From Phycisphaerae bacterium (GTDB lineage Bacteria; Planctomycetota; Phycisphaerae; Sedimentisphaerales; SG8-4): a stretch of DNA of 9,968 nucleotides. The notes beneath the pieces are model-generated. The model ran no database searches, was not told the DNA's origin, and saw nothing but the letters and a program-made list of their open reading frames with translations. Made by a program: the position numbers and the translations under genes. Location: NCBI GenBank assembly GCA_030614945.1, contig JAUXAH010000053.1, forward strand, positions 1 to 9,968, in the 5' to 3' direction. Positions 1 through 6,732 of the stretch are shown here, in pieces; the first letter of the stretch is position 1, and each line of letters starts with the position of its first letter.

Positions 1-168
1 GTCTCGCCGGAAGTCGGAGACTACCTGCAGAATGTGAAGAGGGCTGCCATCGCAAATATAGAGCAGCTTAGCGACAAACGCGTAATCATTCATTCTGCGC
101 CGGATTACGCCGGCGAAAAACACAATCTTCTCTGTTATAACGAGCGGGGAAGTGTGGTAAGGTTATGA
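1..168 (+). CDS. rng: Ribonuclease E/G family, C-terminal fragment (second copy, cut by window edge)
   Basis: The frame is open from base 1 and gives 55 residues, starting VSPEVGDYLQ and ending in GSVVRL before TGA at 166-168. It matches the last 55 residues of the complete minus-strand RNase G at 7067-8593 except at three positions (V for E, L for F, R for K). At the DNA level I count 11 differences in 168 bases, mostly synonymous. Only the distal C-terminal part is visible, after the S1 domain, the catalytic aspartates and the zinc-link cysteines, so activity cannot be judged. kdsD copy 1 follows 88 bp downstream on the same strand. The rest of the gene, if intact, lies left of the window. 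Confidence 0.88.
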   Translation, partial: VSPEVGDYLQNVKRAAIANIEQLSDKRVIIHSAPDYAGEKHNLLCYNERGSVVRL

Positions 169-256
169 AAGTTATAATTGATAATTGGTAACCGATAATT
201 GATAATTCAAAAGTGAATAGTCACTAAGCAATAACCAATTGTTCCGGAGCCGATAA
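169..256. repeat. AT-rich rng-kdsD spacer with GATAATTG repeats
   Basis: This 88-bp spacer contains repeated GATAATTG units (around 178-209) and a 7-bp inverted repeat, AATTGGT at 183-189 against ACCAATT at 234-240. It ends with the ribosome binding site GGAG at 246-249, seven bases before the GTG start of kdsD. It shows no similarity to the 1.25-kb region at the same junction in the other copy (5820-7066), apart from a few bases next to the stop and start codons. No convincing promoter is visible. Confidence 0.55.
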
Positions 257-1234
257 GTGGACTTTGACCTTGACTACGCGAGGAATGTAATCAAAGCGGA
301 AGCGGATGCGATAAGCTCTATTACGCCGATTGTTGATGTGTCTTTTGCTAAAGCTGCCGAGATGATTTATAACTGCAGCGGCTCCTGTATAGTAAGCGGC
401 ATCGGCAAAGCGGGCATCATCGGGCAAAAGATAAGCGCAACTCTGGCATCGACCGGCACGCCGAGCCATTTCCTTCATCCTGCTGAAGCCGTGCACGGCG
501 ACCTGGGCAGGTTGCGCAAAAACGATATAGTGATTGTTCTTAGTTTCCGCGGCGAAACGGATGAGATTATCCGGCTGATAAATCTGGTCAAGCAATCGGA
601 GATTAAACTGATAGCAATAACCGGCGACAGGGACTCGACTCTGAGCAGGCACGCCGACGTGGTGCTTTGTATGGGCAAAATGTCTGAGGTCTGTCCGCTT
701 GGTGTTGCCCCGAGTGTTTCTACTACCTGTATGCTGGCTATTGGCGATGCCCTTGCCTTTACTGTTATGAAGGCACGTAATTTCAGTGTTGAGGATTATG
801 TCAGATTTCATCCTGGCGGCTCCCTCGGCGCAGAGTTGATGACGGTTGAGCAGTCAATGATGTTCAAGCCGGGCGAAAAATTACCCATCGCAGAAGTTAC
901 TGATACGATAAGGGAATTGCTTGGAAAAACCAGCGACGTAAAACGCCACGGAGCTGTAATGATTGTTAATGAAGATGGCAAATTAGCCGGGATAGTTACC
1001 GATGCGGACCTTCGACGTTTGATAACAAAAGAGGGACACCGCGCTTTTGAGTTCAAAGCCGGTGATGTTATGACAACTGACTGCAAAAAAGTAAGGGCCG
1101 ATGCCCTTGCTGCAGAGGCAGCAGCGATCTTCCATAAGTACAGGATTGACGAGCTGCCGGTTGTTGACGGTGACAACAGGCCTGTTGGCGTAATCGATGT
1201 ACAGGACATTGTAACAATAAAAGTTGTTGGATAA
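257..1234 (+). CDS. kdsD: Arabinose-5-phosphate isomerase, copy 1
   Basis: KdsD interconverts ribulose 5-phosphate and arabinose 5-phosphate in the cytoplasm, the first step towards Kdo for LPS. The protein has 325 residues, the usual length: a sugar-isomerase (SIS) domain at about 30-170 and two CBS domains at about 208-262 and 272-325. Residues matching E. coli catalytic K59, E111, E152 and H193 are present as K51 (GIGKAG), E103 (GETDE), E144 (SEVCPLG) and H185 (FHPGGSLG). The start is GTG at 257, preceded by GGAG with 7-bp spacing. Residue 98, in the phosphate-binding loop, is Arg (LSFRGET), where relatives usually have Ser and copy 2 has Gly. It is about 94.5% identical (307/325) to copy 2 at 4842-5819. 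It lies convergent to the lptC-like gene rather than leading into kdsC. Confidence 0.95.
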   Translation: MDFDLDYARNVIKAEADAISSITPIVDVSFAKAAEMIYNCSGSCIVSGIGKAGIIGQKISATLASTGTPSHFLHPAEAVHGDLGRLRKNDIVIVLSFRGETDEIIRLINLVKQSEIKLIAITGDRDSTLSRHADVVLCMGKMSEVCPLGVAPSVSTTCMLAIGDALAFTVMKARNFSVEDYVRFHPGGSLGAELMTVEQSMMFKPGEKLPIAEVTDTIRELLGKTSDVKRHGAVMIVNEDGKLAGIVTDADLRRLITKEGHRAFEFKAGDVMTTDCKKVRADALAAEAAAIFHKYRIDELPVVDGDNRPVGVIDVQDIVTIKVVG

Positions 1235-1239
1235 ATAAA

Positions 1240-1290
1240 AGTGCAAAATGTAAAAATCAAAATGCAAAATGACAAATAAAAGTTCAAAAA
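1240..1290. repeat. AT-rich GCAAAATG-type degenerate repeat
   Basis: Immediately after kdsD copy 1 the sequence cycles through variants of GCAAAATG, TAAAAATC and AAATGACAAA. The reverse strand reads as an open frame of ILHF/FYILHF type with no gene-like features, which is typical of repeat-derived false ORFs. Sequence identity with the downstream flank of kdsD copy 2 stops at the ATAAAA just before this repeat. Confidence 0.6.
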
Positions 1291-1293
1291 TAG

Positions 1294-1328
1294 AGATTGC
1301 TTTGGTCGCTTTGCTCCCTCGCAATGAC
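1294..1328. repeat. Short palindromic interspersed repeat (ATTGC...GCAAT)
   Basis: ATTGC at 1296-1300 pairs with GCAAT at 1321-1325 around a core of TGGTCGCTTTGCTCCCTC type. The minus strand translates as MSLRGSKATKAIS, a phrase that recurs in spurious ORFs of many environmental genomes; that recurrence is recalled knowledge, not searched here. It sits between two convergent genes and could fold as a hairpin in transcripts from either side, so a terminator role is possible but unproven. Confidence 0.6.
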
Positions 1329-1385
1329 ATTTTACGTTTTGGTCATTTGGATACTCGCCGTGCCGCGCTCGTCGCAGCAGGTCGA

Positions 1386-1438
1386 ATTTCGTGCTTCGTG
1401 CTTTTCATAGTTTCGTGCTTCGTATTTCGTATTTTACA
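1386..1438. repeat. TTTCGTGCTTCGT-type degenerate repeat
   Basis: Variants of TTTCGTGCTTCG and TATTTCGTATTTTA recur through this stretch, just past the stop of the lptC-like gene. A related copy occurs at 3752-3795 between kdsC and the lptC-like gene. The two sites show an interspersed repeat family flanking one gene. No coding signal is seen here. Confidence 0.55.
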
Positions 1439-1442
1439 TCCG

Positions 1443-3641
1443 CTATTCCTTCCTCTGCAATGCGCCGGGGGCGATGATTTTAACGGTACCTTCAGCCGTT
1501 CTCACGTTATACTCAATCCCATCAACAAGGGCACCATTGAAATAGCACGGCTGAAACTTATCGCCCTTAACCTTCATTACGAACTCGTTGTGGTCATAAA
1601 ACAATTCACTGCCTACAAATTCATTATCATCGTCTTCGTAAGTAATTCCTCCTGACGCAGTCAGCGTCGAAAGTTCAGATTGACCGTCAGCGGTCTGGTA
1701 AAGAAAAGCTTCTACGTGACTTGCAGTGGCTACGGCATGTTGACCGTACTGACCATCAACAATAGGAATGTAGTTAATAAGGATTTCCTGCGGCCCGGCA
1801 TCAGCGACAATTCGATTCTCTTCTAAAAAATACTTCAAAGTGCCAAAATTCTCTACAATCGCCCAACACGGCCTCCGCAAACTGAACCTGCCCACTTCTT
1901 CATTCGGCTCCGAGACCCTGGAATTATCCAGCGCTATTGTTCCCGGCCCGGTAGCCAAAAACAACTGCTGGGCGGCATCATAGTCAAACCTGCGACATTT
2001 TAGCTTAGTAAAGCCAAGCAATTCTTCTCCTGCCCACCTGGAAGTGTCGAGCTGGACCACGCCGCCGCTGGCGGTCAAATGGTCAATGCCGGGCGTCAAA
2101 TCAGAGGAGCGCTCGTCCTTATCCTCAGATAAATTTACCGTCAGCTTCTGTCCCGAAAGCGTGTACTTTTGTTGAAGGCCCGAATCCTCTCGAACTGTTG
2201 TACACAGACAATCACCTTCGAAGATAACCTGGCTCAGCGCGGGGAAAAACTCGGCCTTTTTCCGGGCGGTTACTTTGACCGGAATGGTTTTCTTTTTCTT
2301 CTCAGCTTCGGTATGAATCATATCGCTTGTGTAAAATACAAGCTCGGACGGGCCACTGGCGGCGGTATTGCCGGTAGCTGCACAATAATCAATCTTCTGA
2401 GCAACGAGTATGGTTCGGTCTTTAGCCTCTTTTAAGAATTTGATGAGTGCCCGGCTGTCAGTCCCGGCCGCCTCGCCAGCGGGTTTAGCAGGTTTTTTAG
2501 GTATTCTGGGAGAGCCCATCGGCGTAACAACAACACCGCCGTCACAGGTTACAACAATATCGACAAGCTCTTGCGCCGATGCTGATTCAGTGGGCTCGTC
2601 CTGCTTTGCAACAGTAACATTGCGTGCCTTAATGTTATCCGTCCCGCCGGTACTCTCTTTATCGGGTTTATCGGATTCCTTATCTGAGCCTTTTGGTCGG
2701 AAGATGTTGTTAATCGTAACTTCATCATCAGCAAAAACCCACTCCTGCGGACTTTTTATGACAACATTCTTACTGAATACACATCTGTAATTTTCACCTT
2801 CCGCTTGTTTGCCTGCTCGTGTGCTCGCCGTTGGTATTGGTAACGGCTTTGTTTTTTGAGAGTCATCAGCCACAGCAGGTTCATCCGGCTGTTGTGTTTT
2901 GGGCCGACTGTTGGTATCGGCCGGCCTGTCAACGTCGGTTTGGCCCGGTGAAAACAACCCCGTCTCTAACGGAACCTTTGCATGCAAACTCTCCAGATGA
3001 ATTATTCTAAAAAATTCGAGTCGGTCCAGCTCCTCATTATAGACAACCTCCAATCCCCTGCCGAGCATCTGAACATCCTGGGAAACGAATTTGACCGGCC
3101 CCGCGGTCGAAAATTGCGATTTCTCGCTGATAAAATCGACATCGTCAAGATAAATAAAACTTTCTTTGATGGTGCCGGCCTTTTCAGGCAAAATGTGGAT
3201 AACTACATTTTCGGTAAGTGTTACGTCCTTCGGGCTGGGCCTGCCCGCAGCGGTTTCGATTCGAACCCTCCCTTTATCAGACGTGATGTAACATTTAAAA
3301 CTGCGCCGAAAAATATTCATATACGGCTTTTCAATATCCCATTCCTCCCCTGTGTCGTGAAGAAGTTTTTCAAATCCCCATTCCCTTATAACTTCTTTAG
3401 TCTCTTTGTCCAAATCTATGAATCTGGCCTTTCGGACACCCGGGACATAAACATCGCCAATCCTCCCACCTTCACCGTCAAACCCACCAAGGTTGCTGTC
3501 GGCAACAGTGCCGGTAATTTTTTCCCCCGCACCAATATCAATCGGAGGCGTTTTGCTTAGCCGGCTATAAAGCAGATATATTACAAGCACGGCCCCCAAC
3601 GAAATAAGCCATACATAGAATTTTCGCGACTTAAGACCCAT
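1443..3641 (-). CDS. Oversized LptC/LptA-like LPS export protein
   Basis: This 732-residue protein begins with a signal-anchor (residues 9-25, hydrophobic, preceded by KSRK), placing the rest in the periplasm. Residues about 35-225 look like an LptC-type domain, with the phrase TAGPVKFVSQDVQMLGRGLEVV at 179-200. A Pro/Asp/Thr-rich linker follows at about 230-285 and a charged linker at about 315-360. The C-terminal half holds OstA/LptA-like beta segments, with LTASGGV at 522-528 and LTASGGI at 660-666, the latter followed by a typical ladder of short strands. Classical LptC has about 190 residues, so this may combine LptC with LptA-like bridge segments. Its position after kdsC supports an LPS export role. 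The ATG at 3641 has no strong ribosome binding site. lptA and lptB, often next, are absent; an inverted kdsD lies there instead. Confidence 0.72.
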   Translation of the reverse strand: MGLKSRKFYVWLISLGAVLVIYLLYSRLSKTPPIDIGAGEKITGTVADSNLGGFDGEGGRIGDVYVPGVRKARFIDLDKETKEVIREWGFEKLLHDTGEEWDIEKPYMNIFRRSFKCYITSDKGRVRIETAAGRPSPKDVTLTENVVIHILPEKAGTIKESFIYLDDVDFISEKSQFSTAGPVKFVSQDVQMLGRGLEVVYNEELDRLEFFRIIHLESLHAKVPLETGLFSPGQTDVDRPADTNSRPKTQQPDEPAVADDSQKTKPLPIPTASTRAGKQAEGENYRCVFSKNVVIKSPQEWVFADDEVTINNIFRPKGSDKESDKPDKESTGGTDNIKARNVTVAKQDEPTESASAQELVDIVVTCDGGVVVTPMGSPRIPKKPAKPAGEAAGTDSRALIKFLKEAKDRTILVAQKIDYCAATGNTAASGPSELVFYTSDMIHTEAEKKKKTIPVKVTARKKAEFFPALSQVIFEGDCLCTTVREDSGLQQKYTLSGQKLTVNLSEDKDERSSDLTPGIDHLTASGGVVQLDTSRWAGEELLGFTKLKCRRFDYDAAQQLFLATGPGTIALDNSRVSEPNEEVGRFSLRRPCWAIVENFGTLKYFLEENRIVADAGPQEILINYIPIVDGQYGQHAVATASHVEAFLYQTADGQSELSTLTASGGITYEDDDNEFVGSELFYDHNEFVMKVKGDKFQPCYFNGALVDGIEYNVRTAEGTVKIIAPGALQRKE

Positions 3642-3654
3642 TCATTTACAAATC

Positions 3655-3795
3655 CGAAATTCGAATATCGAAATCCGAAACAAATTCGAATTATCAAATG
3701 ACCAAATGTTCAAAACTGTTTCAGTCATTCGAACATTTGAATTTTGAAGATTGTTTCGTGCTTCGGATTTCGAATTTCTTATTTTATTTTTCGTA
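3655..3795. repeat. Nested inverted-repeat element between kdsC and the lptC-like gene
   Basis: The 179-bp gap is filled by variants of AAATCCGAAATTCGAA. It contains a perfect 12-bp inverted repeat, TCGAAATCCGAA at 3668-3679 against 3762-3773, enclosing a perfect 9-bp one, CAAATGTTC at 3703-3711 against GAACATTTG at 3731-3739. The whole could fold into a branched hairpin of about 105 nt in the operon transcript. It ends with TTTCGTGCTTCGG and AT-rich sequence related to 1386-1438. It looks like an interspersed repeat rather than a gene. Confidence 0.6.
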
Positions 3796-3820
3796 TTATG
3801 CTATAGTTTTGCGTTTTCTG

Positions 3821-4357
3821 CTACACCTTCTGTCCACTATTTTCTGATGGCAGGTATCTGGTCATAAGCTCCTGCCATCTGCCGGTATTTTTAAGAATGT
3901 ATTCTATTACCTCCCGCACAGCTCCGCTGCCGCCGCGACGAGCGGTTACATAATCGGCATATTGCTTCACTTCATCAACCGCATTGGCAACAGCTACTCC
4001 AAACCCAACGTATCGAATCGGCGGCAAATCCGTCAAGTCATCGCCAATATAGGCCGTTCTGTCCGCCGAAAGACCCACTTGCTCAAGAAGTTTCTCGAGC
4101 GCCGGCAGTTTATCGTGACAATTCTGAACACAATAGTCTATCTCAAGCTGCTTAGCCCGGTACTTTGTCGGCTCCGACTCTCTGCCACTCAAAAAGGCAA
4201 CCTTCAGCCCGGCTCTTCGCCACATCCGAATTCCATGACCATCGAGCGAATTGAAAAATTTGCTTTCACTACCATCGGCATTAATTATTATAGTTCCATC
4301 CGTCAAAACACCATCAACATCCAGAGCCAGCATTTGTATGTCCGCAAGGTCCGGCAT
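3821..4357 (-). CDS. kdsC: 3-deoxy-D-manno-octulosonate-8-phosphate phosphatase
   Basis: KdsC removes the phosphate from Kdo-8-phosphate in the cytoplasm, releasing Kdo for activation and attachment to lipid A. The protein has 178 residues, the family's normal length, with no cap domain. HAD motifs are clear: DVDGVLTDG with nucleophile D13 and acid/base D15, FLSGRES with S57, K83 in the CHDKL segment, and GDDLTD with D106, D107 and D110. The C-terminal RGGSGAVRE loop (141-149), which in KdsC tetramers contacts the neighbouring active site, is present. The start ATG at 4357 places the HAD motif at the usual distance; the upstream sequence is repeat-rich and lacks a strong Shine-Dalgarno. It is separated from kdsD by the four-helix-bundle cassette. 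Confidence 0.94.
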   Translation of the reverse strand: MPDLADIQMLALDVDGVLTDGTIIINADGSESKFFNSLDGHGIRMWRRAGLKVAFLSGRESEPTKYRAKQLEIDYCVQNCHDKLPALEKLLEQVGLSADRTAYIGDDLTDLPPIRYVGFGVAVANAVDEVKQYADYVTARRGGSGAVREVIEYILKNTGRWQELMTRYLPSENSGQKV

Positions 4358-4370
4358 AGTAATACCAAAA

Positions 4371-4401
4371 TCGATTCTCGATTCTCGATACTAGAGTCTC
4401 G
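4371..4401. repeat. Heptamer array, downstream flank of the four-helix-bundle gene
   Basis: Four heptamers run TCGATTC, TCGATTC, TCGATAC, TAGAGTC from 4371 to 4398, followed by TCG. The stop codon of the four-helix-bundle gene (4391-4393) lies inside the array. The segment CTCGATACTAGAGTCTCG at 4384-4401 matches the reverse complement of 4812-4829 at 15 of 18 positions, so this array is inverted relative to the one on the other side of the gene. Confidence 0.75.
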
Positions 4402-4774
4402 TTTTATGACCACCATCCACTGACTTAATGAAATTGGATATCATCTTACCAAGGTGGTCGTACTCTTCGCAAAAATACCCGTACTTTTCTGTATCCCTCA
4501 GTGATTTAGTTTCATATAGAGTATCCAAATGGTCTCGGGTCTCATCACAAGACGCTATAGAATAAGTAAGGAATTTGATGAACTCTTGTTTATATCTACG
4601 TCTTCCAAAACCTTCAACTATATTACTTTTAACTGATTTGCTCGATTTTCTTATTTGGTTTCCTTCCTCATACAACTCAAACTTAGGCAGCTTTAAACTC
4701 ATCTTGTGAATCTCTATAGCCAATTTATGGGCCTTCTTGTAAATGTCCAAATCTCTATAACTCTGATATGCCAC
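4391..4774 (-). CDS. Four-helix-bundle protein (23S rRNA intervening-sequence type, TIGR02436)
   Basis: The protein matches the small all-helical family first seen inside 23S rRNA intervening sequences: [15 protein letters not shown] near the N-terminus, [20 protein letters not shown] in the middle, then a helix with [11 protein letters not shown]. Its biochemical role is unknown. I place the start at GTG 4774, giving 127 residues, because GAAGGAG lies at 4782-4788 with 7-bp spacing and family proteins begin close to the YRDL segment. An ATG at 4804 is in frame, but it would translate repeat sequence (MLDARRRRR). The gene lies between kdsD and kdsC, where it has no known metabolic role, and is flanked on both sides by heptamer arrays. 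This suggests it arrived as a small mobile cassette. Confidence 0.85.
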   Translation of the reverse strand: MAYQSYRDLDIYKKAHKLAIEIHKMSLKLPKFELYEEGNQIRKSSKSVKSNIVEGFGRRRYKQEFIKFLTYSIASCDETRDHLDTLYETKSLRDTEKYGYFCEEYDHLGKMISNFIKSVDGGHKTRL

Positions 4775-4781
4775 AGGTCTT

Positions 4782-4788
4782 CTCCTTC
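4782..4788 (-). promoter_or_regulatory. Ribosome binding site fixing the GTG start at 4774
   Basis: On the minus strand this reads GAAGGAG and lies 7 bases upstream of GTG at 4774. It is one of the strongest Shine-Dalgarno matches in the window and favours the GTG over the in-frame ATG at 4804, which lies within the heptamer array. Confidence 0.7.
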
Positions 4789-4790
4789 TA

Positions 4791-4832
4791 CGAGCATCGA
4801 GCATCGAGTATCGAGCATCCAGTATCGAGTAT
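4791..4832. repeat. Heptamer array, upstream flank of the four-helix-bundle gene
   Basis: Six heptamers, CGAGCAT, CGAGCAT, CGAGTAT, CGAGCAT, CCAGTAT, CGAGTAT, lie between the kdsD copy 2 stop and the four-helix-bundle ribosome binding site. Part of it (4812-4829) forms an imperfect inverted repeat with 4384-4401. The array starts about where identity with the downstream flank of kdsD copy 1 ends. The same family recurs at 9117-9162. Confidence 0.8.
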
Positions 4833-4841
4833 CCGTTTTAT

Positions 4842-5819
4842 TTATCCAACAACTTTTATTGTTACAATATCCTGTACATCGATTACGCCAACAGGTCTGT
4901 TGTCGCCGTCAACAACCGGAAGCTCGTCAATTCTATATTTATGGAAGATAGCTGCCGCTTCTGCAGCAAGGGCATCGGCCCTTACTTTTTTGCAGTTAGT
5001 TGTCATAACATCGCCGGCTTTGTGCTCAAAAGCGCGATGTTCTTCTTTTGTCATCAAGCGTCGAAGGTCCGCATCGGTAACTATCCCGGCTAATTTGCCA
5101 TCTTCATTAACAATCATTACAGCTCCGTGGCGTTTTAGGTCGCTGGTTTTTTCAAGCAATTCCCTTATCGTATCAGTAACTTCTGCGATGGGTAATTTTT
5201 CGCCCGGCTTGAACATCATTGATTGCTCAACGGTCATCAACTCTGCGCCGAGAGAGCCGCCAGGATGAAATCTGACATAATCCTCAACACTGAAATTACG
5301 TGCCTTCATAACGGTAAAGGCAAGGGCATCACCAATAGCCAGCATACAAGTAGTAGAAGCGCTCGGGGCAACACCAAGCGGACAGGCCTCAGACATTTTG
5401 CCCATACAAAGCACCACGTCGGCGTGCCTGCTCAGAGTCGAGTCTCTGTCGCTGGTTATTGCTATCAGTTTAATCTCCAACTGCTTGACCAGATTTATCA
5501 GCCGAATAATCTCATCCGTTTCACCGCCGTAACTTAGAACAATCACTATATCGTTTTTGCGTAACCTGCCCAGGTCGCCGTGCACGGCTTCAACAGGATG
5601 AAGGAAATGGCTCGGCGTGCCGGTCGATGCCATAGTCGCACTTATCTTTTGCCCGATGATGCCCGCTTTGCCGATGCCGCTTACTATACAGGAGCCGCTG
5701 CAGTTATAAATCATCTCGGCAGCCTTAGCAAAGGACGCATCGACAATCGGCGTAATAGAGCTTATCGCATCCGCTTCCGCTTCGATTACCTTTCGTGCAT
5801 AGTCAAGGTCGAATTCCAC
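4842..5819 (-). CDS. kdsD: Arabinose-5-phosphate isomerase, copy 2
   Basis: This 325-residue KdsD has the same SIS plus tandem-CBS layout as copy 1 and lies in the expected context upstream of kdsC. Active-site residues K51, E103, E144 and H185 are all present. The SIS loop reads LSYGGET, closer to the common SYSGET form than copy 1's SFRGET. It differs from copy 1 at 18 positions, among them N10K, K13E, A76V, F97Y, R98G, S114L, G123S, G223E, G260E, F266H and D275N (copy 1 to copy 2). Over the last roughly 150 bases I count about 10 differences, all synonymous, which indicates selection to keep the protein. The start is GTG at 5819, as in copy 1, with GAGGT at 5831-5835 upstream (11-bp spacing). 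Confidence 0.96.
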   Translation of the reverse strand: MEFDLDYARKVIEAEADAISSITPIVDASFAKAAEMIYNCSGSCIVSGIGKAGIIGQKISATMASTGTPSHFLHPVEAVHGDLGRLRKNDIVIVLSYGGETDEIIRLINLVKQLEIKLIAITSDRDSTLSRHADVVLCMGKMSEACPLGVAPSASTTCMLAIGDALAFTVMKARNFSVEDYVRFHPGGSLGAELMTVEQSMMFKPGEKLPIAEVTDTIRELLEKTSDLKRHGAVMIVNEDGKLAGIVTDADLRRLMTKEEHRAFEHKAGDVMTTNCKKVRADALAAEAAAIFHKYRIDELPVVDGDNRPVGVIDVQDIVTIKVVG

Positions 5820-5865
5820 TTATTATTAACACCTCATAACACACCGGGGCATGCCCAAACATATA

Positions 5866-6291
5866 TTAGATGGCTTTTCTTCCTTTTTCAGCCTCCAGCA
5901 ATGCTTGAATTCCTCGCTCCATTATCTCGTGGAGGAGCTTGATACGGCCAGCCAGCCTTTCCCGGCTCGCTGGTTTCTCCTCTTCGTCTAACTCCCTGAG
6001 TTTGACCAACTCAGAAAATCCCCTGATATCCGCAAACAGGAGCACTGGGTTATGGAGAAGCTCTTCATGGCATTCATAACAAAACACTTGCGTCTGCCCC
6101 TCCACACCCCACGGACATTTTTTGAAGATCGGTTCCCGCTGTTCACCTCTCCGAGTCGCTGAGCGGCCAAAGAAGCGTTCAGCAACGTAATGATGCTGCG
6201 TGGCGTGAGAACGCCCTTCAATGGTGGGCGTAGCGTATACACCTTTAACACGATTAAGCTTGCAGCCACAAATCACGCATATCTCAGGCAT
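5866..6291 (-). CDS. HNH-like zinc-binding protein of unknown function
   Basis: The protein has 141 residues. Likely metal ligands are C5-x2-C8 (CVICGC), H33/H34 (QHHYVAERFFGRS), C59, and C71-x2-C74 followed at once by H75, then H80-N81 (CYECHEELLHN). A CxxC, HH and CxxCH pattern is what a treble-clef HNH nuclease would show, but I cannot confirm the catalytic His/Asn arrangement, so endonuclease activity is only an inference. Residues 85-135 are helical and charged. The start ATG at 6291 has AGGAG at 6299-6303 with 7-bp spacing. It lies between hepT and kdsD within the segment missing from the left rng-kdsD junction, so it probably arrived with or near the toxin-antitoxin pair. Confidence 0.68.
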   Translation of the reverse strand: MPEICVICGCKLNRVKGVYATPTIEGRSHATQHHYVAERFFGRSATRRGEQREPIFKKCPWGVEGQTQVFCYECHEELLHNPVLLFADIRGFSELVKLRELDEEEKPASRERLAGRIKLLHEIMERGIQALLEAEKGRKAI

Positions 6292-6390
6292 CGTTAATCT
6301 CCTAAAGCCACCTAACTTACAATTATCCCGCCTAAATAATTCGACAAATACTGTGATTTTCGCAACGCAAGCATCATTGAATTCTTTAAT

Positions 6391-6732
6391 CTATTCATTT
6401 TTTAAGACTTCTTCAAGTTGCAAGGTGATTTCCGGCAGTTCTTCTTTAACTATATTCCATACAATCTCAAAATTCACGCCGAAATAATGATGTATCAGTT
6501 TATCTCTGACCGCTGCCAAATCTTTCCAGGGTATTTGGGGATATCTATCCTTTAATTCTTCAGATATATTCTTTGCCGCCTCGCCTATGATTTCAAGATT
6601 ACGAACCACAGCATCCTGCGTTTTCTTGTCTTGTAAAAACTGTTCGTAATTTAGCTCTTCTGTGTAAGCGTTTATTCTCAGAATGGCTTCTTTACTATCG
6701 GCAAGAAATTCTACATCTGCTCTTTTAGACAT
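6391..6732 (-). CDS. hepT: HepT-like HEPN toxin ribonuclease (DUF86)
   Basis: HEPN-domain RNases of the HepT family are toxins paired with MNT nucleotidyltransferases. The protein has 113 residues, normal for the family. The RNase signature R-x4-H-x-Y is intact as R76, H81 and Y83 (RDKLIHHYFGVN), and the family segment RNLEIIGEAAKNIS is at 44-57. In characterised pairs MntA transfers AMP to the tyrosine of this motif to silence the toxin. The ATG at 6732 overlaps the mntA end by 8 bp (ATGTCTAA holds the start of hepT and the TAA of mntA), so translation is probably coupled. The catalytic motif gives no sign of decay. Confidence 0.93.
   Translation of the reverse strand: MSKRADVEFLADSKEAILRINAYTEELNYEQFLQDKKTQDAVVRNLEIIGEAAKNISEELKDRYPQIPWKDLAAVRDKLIHHYFGVNFEIVWNIVKEELPEITLQLEEVLKNE

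Noticed and set aside
224..811. Long minus-strand ORF opposite kdsD copy 1, and its counterparts opposite copy 2 (plus strand 4768-5942)
   Set aside because: They are antisense shadows of kdsD; the same shadows appear in both copies only because the gene itself is duplicated.
1..1245. Inverted copy as a simple assembler artefact repeating one strand
   Set aside because: Eleven differences in 168 bp of rng and 18 residue changes in KdsD, with many synonymous changes, mean two different source sequences; a strain chimera remains possible.
1269..1655. Plus-strand ORF after kdsD copy 1
   Set aside because: It is built from repeats and antisense of the lptC-like gene, with no recognisable domain.
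4775..4804. In-frame N-terminal extension of the four-helix-bundle protein from ATG 4804
   Set aside because: It translates repeat sequence (MLDARRRRR), and a strong GAAGGAG is placed correctly for GTG at 4774.
4371..4832. A classical insertion sequence around the four-helix-bundle gene
   Set aside because: No transposase is present and I could not identify a clean target-site duplication; only inverted repeat arrays are visible.
5988..6269. Alternative-frame ORF inside the HNH-like gene
   Set aside because: The overlapping frame has paired cysteines, a strong ribosome binding site and protein-like composition; this one has none of these.
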